Position numbers and translations under genes: made by a program
The notes under the pieces: generated by a model
Told to the model about the DNA's origin: nothing
Seen by the model: only the letters and a program-made list of their open reading frames with translations
Databases searched by the model: none
From: Rariloculus sp963665575
Lineage (GTDB): Bacteria; Pseudomonadota; Gammaproteobacteria; Steroidobacterales; Rariloculaceae
Direction: 5' to 3'
Length of the DNA stretch: 64,000 nt
Assembly: GCA_963665575.2 (NCBI GenBank)
Contig: CAXXDW010000005.1
Coordinates: 186,001 to 250,000, forward strand
In this document: positions 1 through 6,601 of the stretch, piece after piece
How the letters are laid out: every line of letters starts with the position of its first letter
Numbering within the stretch: position 1 is the stretch's first letter

Positions 1-1
1 C

Positions 2-1651
2 GGCGACGACGATTTCGACCTCTACGAGATGGTGCGGGCCGTCGGCGAGGAGCTGTGCCCGGCGCTCGGTGTCGCGATCCCGGTCGGCAAGGATTCGCTG
101 TCGATGAAGACCGAGTGGTGCGAGAACGGCAGGGACCTGGACGTGACGGCACCGGTTTCGCTGGTCGTTTCGGCATTCGCGCCGGTCGCCGATGTCCGCC
201 GCTGCCTGACGCCGGAGCTCGACCGCGCCCGGGACGACACGGTGCTCGTGCTGCTCGATCTCTCCGGCGGTCGCACTCGGCTCGGCGGATCGTGCCTTGC
301 CCAGAGTTTTGCCAGCTACGGCGGCGAGCCGCCCGACCTCGATTCGCCCGAGCGGCTCGTGCACTTCTTCCGGGCACAGCGCGAGCTGCGCGAGGCGGGT
401 CTGGTTTCGGCTTATCACGACCGTTCGGACGGCGGGCTCTTCGTCACGCTCGCCGAAATGGCGTTCGCTTCGAGGCGGGGACTGGATATTCGCGTTCCCG
501 CACAAGTCAGCGATGTCGTGCCCTGGCTTTTCGCCGAGGAACCCGGCGCGGTGATTGAGGTCGGGCGCGCCGAACTGCCGCGGGTTGAACAGGTTCTTCA
601 GGCGCAGGGCTCGGTGCCGTATTCGGTGGTTGCTGCGCCTGCCCGCCACGACGAAATCGTGGTCCGTCGCGATGACGAGGAGTTCTACCGCGCAAGTCGC
701 GTCGAACTGCACGCGAAGTGGTCGGAGCTGACCTGGCGCATGCAGGCGCTGCGCGACAACCCCGAGTGCGCGCAGGAAGCTCGCGACAGCACGCTCGACG
801 AAGACGATCCCGGGCTCAACGCCTCATTGACGTTCCCGATTCCGGATATGAATCTGCCGATACGCACTGAGCGCTCGGGGCGTCCGAAGGTCGCGATTCT
901 GCGCGAACAGGGGGTGAACGGCCAACTCGAAATGGCGGCGGCGCTCGACCGCGCGGGCTTCGAAGCCCACGACGTGCACATGAGCGATCTTGTCGCCGGG
1001 CGCAAGGAACTCGAGGGATACACGGGGCTTCTTGCCTGCGGCGGATTTTCCTATGGTGACGTGCTCGGCGCCGGAGGCGGGTGGGCGAAGGCGATCCTCT
1101 ACGATGAACGTGTCCGCGGCGCTTTCGAGGCGTTTTTCGTGCGTGAGGACACGTTCGCGCTTGGCGTGTGCAACGGCTGTCAGATGCTCGCGGCGCTGAA
1201 AGCGCTGATTCCGGGGGCCGGGGCATGGCCCCGCTTCGTACGCAATCGCTCCGACCAGTTCGAGGCGCGCCTGTCGCTTGTCGAGATCGTGCCGAACCGC
1301 TCGGTGTTGCTCGACGGCATGGCGGGTTCCCGCCTGCCGATCGTCACATCGCATGGCGAGGGCCGGGCGGAGTTCGGGTCTGCAGATCTGCTGGAGGAAT
1401 GCGAGGCTTCGCTGACCGCGCTGCGCTACGTCTCCAACGATGGCCGCACGGCCGAACGCTATCCCGCCAATCCGAACGGGTCGCCGAACGGCATCGCCGG
1501 GCTCACGAACGACGACGGGCGGGTCACGATCATGATGCCCCATCCGGAGCGGGTGTTTCGTACCGTTCAGCATTCCTGGCATCCGGCCGACTGGGGCGAA
1601 TGCTCGCCGTGGCAGAAACTCTTCGACAACGCGCGCGCCTGGGTGGGTTGA
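2..1651 (+). CDS. purL: phosphoribosylformylglycinamidine synthase, C-terminal part (5' end outside window)
   Basis: FGAM synthase converts FGAR, glutamine and ATP to FGAM in de novo purine synthesis in the cytoplasm. The reading frame is open from the window edge, so the start codon lies upstream; about 549 residues of the usual ~1,290 are visible. The first residues carry the conserved synthetase segment with the VGKDSLSMK motif. From about residue 293 the class I glutamine amidotransferase domain follows, with its nucleophile Cys near residue 390 (GVCNGCQM) and the His/Glu pair in PHPER near residue 513. The fused synthetase-glutaminase layout is the large PurL form of Gammaproteobacteria and Betaproteobacteria, not the separate PurL/PurQ/PurS of most other bacteria. 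It ends 149 bp before the next gene. Confidence 0.97.
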   Translation, partial: GDDDFDLYEMVRAVGEELCPALGVAIPVGKDSLSMKTEWCENGRDLDVTAPVSLVVSAFAPVADVRRCLTPELDRARDDTVLVLLDLSGGRTRLGGSCLAQSFASYGGEPPDLDSPERLVHFFRAQRELREAGLVSAYHDRSDGGLFVTLAEMAFASRRGLDIRVPAQVSDVVPWLFAEEPGAVIEVGRAELPRVEQVLQAQGSVPYSVVAAPARHDEIVVRRDDEEFYRASRVELHAKWSELTWRMQALRDNPECAQEARDSTLDEDDPGLNASLTFPIPDMNLPIRTERSGRPKVAILREQGVNGQLEMAAALDRAGFEAHDVHMSDLVAGRKELEGYTGLLACGGFSYGDVLGAGGGWAKAILYDERVRGAFEAFFVREDTFALGVCNGCQMLAALKALIPGAGAWPRFVRNRSDQFEARLSLVEIVPNRSVLLDGMAGSRLPIVTSHGEGRAEFGSADLLEECEASLTALRYVSNDGRTAERYPANPNGSPNGIAGLTNDDGRVTIMMPHPERVFRTVQHSWHPADWGECSPWQKLFDNARAWVG

Positions 1652-1800
1652 CGGGTGATCGAGCCATACTTGCGACCTGGGAGTGCTCCGGACAGTTCGG
1701 CCGGTCGCTGTTCGCCGCGCGATAAACCATTGTTCAATATGGCGTCGGACCTTGACGAACAGGATTGACAAGACCTTGCTTGACGATTCGGGCGGCATGC

Positions 1801-2613
1801 ATGGCTGAAGGCGCGCAGGAAATCGCGATTCTCGAGAGTTTCAGCCTGGAACTCGCGCGCGCGGCGGGGACGACAGCCAGGGCGTATTTTCGCAAGCAGC
1901 TTACGATCGAGAACAAGAGAAGCGGCGGGTTCGATCCGGTCACGAGCGCGGATCGCGCTGTCGAATCACTGCTTCGCGAGGCGATCCTCGAGCGATATCC
2001 CGATCACGGCATCGTTGGAGAAGAGCAGGGTACGCATCCGGCGCAGTCGCGCTACACCTGGATCATCGATCCGATCGACGGCACGCGCTCGTTCATGACC
2101 GGTTCGCCGCTGTGGGGGACCCTGGTCGGTCTCGTTCACGATGGGTCGCCGCTGCTTGGCGTGCTGTGCCAGCCCGTGCTGAATGAAGTGTTTCTCGGCG
2201 CGCCGAGCGGGGCCTGGCTGATTCACCCCGAGCGGCGGGAACGGCTGAGGACGCGGCAATGCACGGAGCTTGAGCAGGCGACGCTCGCGAGCACGCATCC
2301 GGACCTGTTCGCCGCTGCCGCGGCCGATGCGTTCGGGGCACTGGCGAAGCAGTGTCTCATGAGCCGGTTCGGCGGAGACTGCTACAACTACGCGATGCTC
2401 GCGGCGGGCTACACGGACCTCGTGGTCGAAGACGGGCTCAAGTCGTACGACATCGTGCCGCTCATTCCTATCGTCGAGGGCGCCGGCGGCGTCGTCACCG
2501 ACTGGCAGGGGCGGCTGCCGCTCGGCGGCGGTCAGGTGGTCGCTGCCGCGACCGCGGAGCTTCACGCCCAGGCGCTTGATGTCCTGAACGGCGCCGCGCC
2601 TGGCGTAAGCTAG
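1801..2613 (+). CDS. hisN: inositol monophosphatase-family histidinol-phosphatase
   Basis: A Mg-dependent phosphatase of the inositol monophosphatase superfamily, about 270 residues. The motif DPIDGTRSF near residue 90 supplies the metal-binding aspartates and VGEEQG near residue 72 the acidic partner. The C-terminal stretch YDIVPLIPIVEGAGG replaces the WD motif of classical inositol monophosphatases and is typical of the HisN-type histidinol-phosphatases, which remove phosphate from histidinol phosphate in histidine synthesis. An in-frame TTG at 1765 would add 12 residues, but the ATG at 1801 gives the usual family N-terminus. No other his genes are nearby, so the substrate is inferred from family resemblance. 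A broader sugar or inositol phosphatase role is possible. Confidence 0.85.
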   Translation: MAEGAQEIAILESFSLELARAAGTTARAYFRKQLTIENKRSGGFDPVTSADRAVESLLREAILERYPDHGIVGEEQGTHPAQSRYTWIIDPIDGTRSFMTGSPLWGTLVGLVHDGSPLLGVLCQPVLNEVFLGAPSGAWLIHPERRERLRTRQCTELEQATLASTHPDLFAAAAADAFGALAKQCLMSRFGGDCYNYAMLAAGYTDLVVEDGLKSYDIVPLIPIVEGAGGVVTDWQGRLPLGGGQVVAAATAELHAQALDVLNGAAPGVS

Positions 2614-2773
2614 GAGTCTGCGCGAACTCCATCACAGCCCCGCATTGCAAAGCGCTGCGCCGAGGCGTTGCGCCAGTGGCGCAATTGCCCGATATTGCCT
2701 GCGAACACTCTTTTTGAGGAGGCGTTGCGCAAGCACGCAATACGATGTTGTCCGTGGGACCGGATTGCAGTTC

Positions 2774-3544
2774 ATGGCCACGCTGACGATCGGCCAGCTT
2801 GCGAAGCTCGCCGGCGTCTCGACCGCGACGCTGCGCTACTACGAGGAGCAGGACCTGCTCAGGCCCAGCGGGCGCACCGACGCCGGTTACCGGATCTACG
2901 AGCCGGAGGCGGAGCGAACGCTGCTCTTCATTCAGCGTGCCCAGCGGCTCGGGTTTTCGCTGAGCGACATCAGGCTGCTGCTGGCGAGGCTCGGATCGGG
3001 CGATCTGCTTGACGAAACCGTGACCGCGGTCGCGGAGAAACGCTATTTCGAGATCGAACGCCAGCTCACCGAGTTGCTGGTGCAGCGCCACGAGATGGGC
3101 GAATTCCTGCTTGAGCTCAGGGCACGGGCGCGGTCGGAGTCCGGCGACACGGAAGAACTCTACGAGCGCCTGATCCAGCGCGTGTGCGGCCACGATCACG
3201 GCGACTCGCAGGCCCAGGCCACGCTCGACTGGCTGCTCGAGCGCACGGGCTGCAGCCTGGCTCATTTCGGTCGGGATCAGCTCGTCCAAGCGCTCGGGGG
3301 CAAGCACATCCATGTCTGGCGGGACGGTGACAGCTATCGCGTGCTGATTCCCGGACACGATCCCGTTCTTGGCGATGCGCTGGCCGAGATCGCCGCGCTC
3401 GAAGCCGACTGCCACGCGCATGGCGCGCCGCGCCTGGAGCGCACGGCGGAGGGCTACCAGTTCACGGCGGAAGGTGACGAAGCGTTTCTGTTCGCGCAGT
3501 TCTTTCTCGATCTCGAGGCGTCGAATTCCGCCGTTGAGGGTTGA
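2774..3544 (+). CDS. MerR-family heavy-metal-responsive regulator
   Basis: A 256-residue MerR-type activator. The N-terminal winged helix-turn-helix (TIGQLAKLAGVSTATLRYYE) is followed by the usual dimerisation helix. The C-terminal part is unusually long for a ZntR/CadR/PbrR protein (~140 residues) and carries Cys138 within RVCGHDHGD and Cys160, plausible metal ligands. The ATG at 2774 gives the canonical MerR start; earlier in-frame starts would add unrelated residues. The stop codon lies inside the -35 element of the promoter driving the P-type ATPase just downstream, so regulator and target are adjacent and codirectional. Expected behaviour is constitutive promoter binding with metal-triggered unwinding; the specific metal (Zn, Cd or Pb) is inferred from the target pump. 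Confidence 0.9.
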   Translation: MATLTIGQLAKLAGVSTATLRYYEEQDLLRPSGRTDAGYRIYEPEAERTLLFIQRAQRLGFSLSDIRLLLARLGSGDLLDETVTAVAEKRYFEIERQLTELLVQRHEMGEFLLELRARARSESGDTEELYERLIQRVCGHDHGDSQAQATLDWLLERTGCSLAHFGRDQLVQALGGKHIHVWRDGDSYRVLIPGHDPVLGDALAEIAALEADCHAHGAPRLERTAEGYQFTAEGDEAFLFAQFFLDLEASNSAVEG

Positions 3545-3572
3545 CCTTCAAGTTGACTTGAGGGTCTAGGCT
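3541..3572 (+). promoter_or_regulatory. MerR-type promoter with dyad operator
   Basis: A -35 TTGACC at 3541-3546 and a -10-like TAGGCT at 3567-3572 are separated by 20 bp, the over-long spacing typical of MerR-activated promoters. Within the spacer lies a near-perfect 22-bp dyad at 3544-3565: left arm ACCTTCAAGT, central TG, right arm ACTTGAGGGT, with one mismatch. The -35 overlaps the stop codon of the merR gene. Predicted transcription starts about 7 bp after 3572, leaving a very short leader before the ATG at 3601. Confidence 0.9.
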
Positions 3573-3600
3573 TCATTTGGGACCGTCAAGCCGAAGCCGG

Positions 3601-5850
3601 ATGCCGTCTATCGCCGCCACCGCAGATCCGCCGCGTACCCAGCGATTCAAGGTCGCCGGGATGGATTGTGCCGATTGCGCCCGGACCATCGAACAGGCGC
3701 TCGCGGAACTCGAGGGGGTCGACGCGGCCCGCGTCAACTTCATGGCCGAGACGCTCGAATGCACCGGTCGTGCGCCGGCGGCTGCGCTGCGCGAACGTGT
3801 CGACGCACTCGGATATCGTCTGCTCGAACCTTCGACCCCGGCGATGGCTGCGGCGCCGGAACGCGCAGGCGGATTCGCGGGCTTCCTTCAGTACCTGTGG
3901 CGGCGCAGCGATACCCGAATCGCACTCGTTCTGGGGCTCGTGGTGCTGGCAGCGCTCCCGGTCAGCGGCATCGTTTCTGGCCAGCCGTTTTCAGGTCTCG
4001 TCACCGCACTGCACTGGTTCGCGATCGCCGTCGCAGGCTACCCGATCGCGAACCGGGCGCTGCGTTCGGCGATCCATGCGCGCCGGATCACGATGGAATT
4101 GCTGATGACGACGGCCGTTGCAGGCGCCGTGGCGATCGGGGCGTCCGGCGAGGCGGTTACGGTCGTATTGCTTTACACGCTCGGTGAGGCGCTCGAAGGC
4201 TACAGTGCCGCGCGCTCGCGGGACTCCCTGCACGGCTTGCTGACGCTGAGGCCCAACGAAGCCACGGTCGTAAGAACACACGCGGGATCGGACGGTGACG
4301 GTCATCGACACTACGTGCAGATTCCGGTCGTCGAACTTGAGCCCGGCGACCGTATCCTCGTCAGGCCTGACGAACGGCTGCCGGCTGACGGTCGAGTCGT
4401 TGAGGGCGAGTCGGGAATCGACGAGGCCGCGATCACCGGGGAATCCCTGCCCGTTTCGAAGCGCATCGGGGACGATGTCTACGCGGGTACGATCAACGGC
4501 CACGGGGCGCTCGAAATCGAAGTCGCGAGCCGTGCCGAGGACTTCACGATCTCCAGGATTGCCGCGCTCGTCGAACAGGCCCAGGCGCAGCGCTCGCCCG
4601 CCGAGCGTCTCGTCGACCGGTTTGCACGCTGGTACATGCCCGCGGTCGTTTCGTTTGCCGTGGCCGTCGCTGTCGTGCCTCCCCTTGCGTTCGGCCAGCC
4701 GTTCGTCGCCGGTCAGGGCGATTCGCCGGGCTGGCTTTACCGCGGGCTCGCGCTCCTGATCGTGGCTTGCCCCTGTGCGCTGATCATCAGCATCCCGGTC
4801 ACCATGGTCAGCGCGCTGACGCGGCTTGCGACGCTCGGCGTGCTCGTAAAGGGCGGTGCGCAACTCGATGCGCTGGCGAGAACACGGGTTTTCGCATTCG
4901 ACAAGACCGGGACCCTGACTCACGGCCGGCCGGTCGTCACCCGAACGCGGTCGCAAGAGTGCGAGCACGAGCCCCTGAACGCCGAATCCTGCGACCCCTG
5001 CGACGAACTGGTTGCAGTCGCGGCTTCCGTTGAGCGCGGTTCGACACATCCGTTGGCGCATGCCGTGCTCGAAGCCGCGACCGATCGGGAGGTTCAGCAC
5101 CGCTACGAACGCGCGACCGACGTGGTTTCGCATGCCGGCCGAGGCGTCAGCGGAACGCTCGACGGGCGCCGCGTCACCGTCGGCCATGAGGCGCTGTTCG
5201 AGGCGTCCCCGAGACTTGCCGAGTTTGGTCCCCGTGGCCACGAGGACGCCAGGTCGGTCATGCTCGTCGGCGACGAGGAGCGGATGCTCGGCTACATCGA
5301 GGTCGAAGACCGGCCACGGCCCGAAGCCCGGGATGCATTGCTGGCGCTCAAGTTGATCGACAGGGACTGCCGGCTCGTCATGCTGACCGGCGACCGGACC
5401 GGGGTTGCAGACGGCATAGCCGGCGAACTTGGAGCAATCGACGAAGTCGAATCCGAACTCATGCCCGACGCCAAGCTCGATGCGGTGCAACGGCTCCAGG
5501 CGCGTTACGGCAGCGCGGCGATGGTGGGCGACGGCATCAACGATACGCCGGCGCTTGCCGGTGCCAGACTCGGCATCGCGATGGGCGGAGCCGGTTCCCA
5601 CCAGGCCATGGAGGTCGCCGATGTGGTGCTCATGCACGACGATCTCGGTCAATTGCCCCAGGCCGTTTCCATCGGCCGCAAGACTCAGCGGCTCGTCTAC
5701 CAGAACGTCGCCCTCAGTCTCGGTCTCAAGCTCGCGTTCCTCGCGCTTGCCGTGCCCGGCATCGCAACGCTCTGGATGGCCGTGGTGGCCGATGTGGGCG
5801 CAACGCTTCTCGTAACGCTAAACGGCATGCGGATGTTGCGGGCGAAATAG
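3601..5850 (+). CDS. zntA: Zn/Cd/Pb-type P1B-ATPase exporter (ZntA/CadA-like)
   Basis: An inner-membrane ATP-driven pump, 749 residues, predicted to export divalent soft metals. An N-terminal HMA domain has the GMDCADC metal site (Cys23, Cys26). The transmembrane CPC motif is at 390-392 and the phosphorylation site DKTGT at Asp434. The SerThrHisPro P1B signature is near 481-484 and the hinge GDGIND near 642. The last helices contain NVALSLGLKLAF and WMAVVADVGATLL; the Lys and Asp there are the P1B-2 (Zn/Cd/Pb) signature, arguing against copper. A Cys-rich insert at 454-467 (C...C-D-P-C) follows the phosphorylation site. The ATG at 3601 is preferred over TTG 3577 because the promoter just upstream would otherwise start transcription on or after the codon. 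Regulated by the adjacent MerR protein. Confidence 0.93.
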   Translation: MPSIAATADPPRTQRFKVAGMDCADCARTIEQALAELEGVDAARVNFMAETLECTGRAPAAALRERVDALGYRLLEPSTPAMAAAPERAGGFAGFLQYLWRRSDTRIALVLGLVVLAALPVSGIVSGQPFSGLVTALHWFAIAVAGYPIANRALRSAIHARRITMELLMTTAVAGAVAIGASGEAVTVVLLYTLGEALEGYSAARSRDSLHGLLTLRPNEATVVRTHAGSDGDGHRHYVQIPVVELEPGDRILVRPDERLPADGRVVEGESGIDEAAITGESLPVSKRIGDDVYAGTINGHGALEIEVASRAEDFTISRIAALVEQAQAQRSPAERLVDRFARWYMPAVVSFAVAVAVVPPLAFGQPFVAGQGDSPGWLYRGLALLIVACPCALIISIPVTMVSALTRLATLGVLVKGGAQLDALARTRVFAFDKTGTLTHGRPVVTRTRSQECEHEPLNAESCDPCDELVAVAASVERGSTHPLAHAVLEAATDREVQHRYERATDVVSHAGRGVSGTLDGRRVTVGHEALFEASPRLAEFGPRGHEDARSVMLVGDEERMLGYIEVEDRPRPEARDALLALKLIDRDCRLVMLTGDRTGVADGIAGELGAIDEVESELMPDAKLDAVQRLQARYGSAAMVGDGINDTPALAGARLGIAMGGAGSHQAMEVADVVLMHDDLGQLPQAVSIGRKTQRLVYQNVALSLGLKLAFLALAVPGIATLWMAVVADVGATLLVTLNGMRMLRAK

Positions 5851-5953
5851 CACGCGAACGCGCTCGACCCGGCAAGGACCAAGCCCGCAGTTGTTTTCGC
5901 TAAAATTGCTGCATGAACGCGCCCTGCCTCGACAACCGACCGGCAAAACCCAC

Positions 5954-6337
5954 GTGAGCTATCTGTGGATCGGGCTCGGCAGCGCGCTCGGCGGCATGGC
6001 GCGCCATGGCTGCTCGGACCTGGCCGCACGCTATTTTGGTACGGCCTTTCCGTGGGGTACGCTGTTTGTCAACGTCACAGGTTCTTTGCTCATCGGCTTC
6101 CTTGCGTCACTGACCGTCGACGACGGCCGGCTCTTGCTGGCGCCCGATGCTCGCGCGTTTCTGATGGTCGGCCTGTGCGGCGGGTTCACGACGTTCTCCG
6201 CCTTGAGCCTGGAGACGCTCAACCTTGCCCGTGACGGCCAATGGATCGCGGCGAGCGGCAACGTCGTGCTCACTGTTGTGATCTGCCTGCTGGCTGTCGG
6301 GATGGGATACGCCGCCGGCACGGCGTTCAGCCGGTAG
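5954..6337 (+). CDS. crcB: fluoride ion channel FluC/CrcB
   Basis: A small four-helix membrane protein of 127 residues that forms a dual-topology dimeric fluoride channel and lowers cytoplasmic fluoride. Diagnostic segments are GGMARHGCSDL early in helix 1, GTLFVNVTGSLLIGF with the conserved Asn, and GFTTFSALSLE carrying the Phe/Thr/Ser pore track. A GTG at 5954 gives the family's usual length. A TTG at 5891 would add 21 atypical residues. A 14-codon reading frame from ATG 5913 ends with a TGA overlapping this GTG, which may couple translation. No fluoride riboswitch is recognisable upstream. Confidence 0.9.
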   Translation: MSYLWIGLGSALGGMARHGCSDLAARYFGTAFPWGTLFVNVTGSLLIGFLASLTVDDGRLLLAPDARAFLMVGLCGGFTTFSALSLETLNLARDGQWIAASGNVVLTVVICLLAVGMGYAAGTAFSR

Positions 6338-6401
6338 AGGAAGCCACGGTTCCGGGACGCAGCTATTTCCCTCGGCACGCTCTGCTGTTAGATTTGCGCG
6401 C

Positions 6402-6491
6402 GGAGGGATGCCGGAGCGGTCGAACGGGCTTGACTCGAAATCAAGTGTACAGCTTGCTGTACCGTGGGTTCGAATCCCACTCCCTCCGCCA
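6402..6491 (+). tRNA. tRNA-Ser (anticodon CGA)
   Basis: The acceptor stem GGAGGGA pairs with TCCCTCC, followed by discriminator G and an encoded CCA. The anticodon stem CTTGA/TCAAG encloses loop CTCGAAA with anticodon CGA. The TTCGAATC T-loop and a long variable arm (stem GTACAG... CTGTAC) are diagnostic of a class II serine tRNA. Confidence 0.97.
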
Positions 6492-6546
6492 ACTTCTCAC
6501 GGTCCTCTCCGGGGACATCGTTCACACTTCTGTTGTTGCCGTATAC

Positions 6547-6567
6547 ATATAAAAATATATTTTATAT
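6547..6567. promoter_or_regulatory. AT-rich palindrome ahead of TonB receptor
   Basis: Perfect 8-bp arms ATATAAAA / TTTTATAT around a 5-base AT loop, inside a roughly 30-base stretch that is almost pure A+T in otherwise GC-rich DNA. It lies 56 bp after tRNA-Ser and about 35 bp before the receptor's start codon. This fits a promoter or operator for the receptor gene; no exact -35/-10 pair can be assigned. Confidence 0.45.
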
Positions 6568-6601
6568 ATTTCATGGCAGACCCTTCGTTGGAGCACTCCA
6601 G

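Noticed and set aside
5851..5953. possible fluoride riboswitch before crcB
   Set aside because: The conserved riboswitch core and pseudoknot sequences are not recognisable; the interval is short.
6402..6491. tRNA-Ser as an integration (att) site
   Set aside because: No integrase gene or repeat of the tRNA 3' end is seen within the window.
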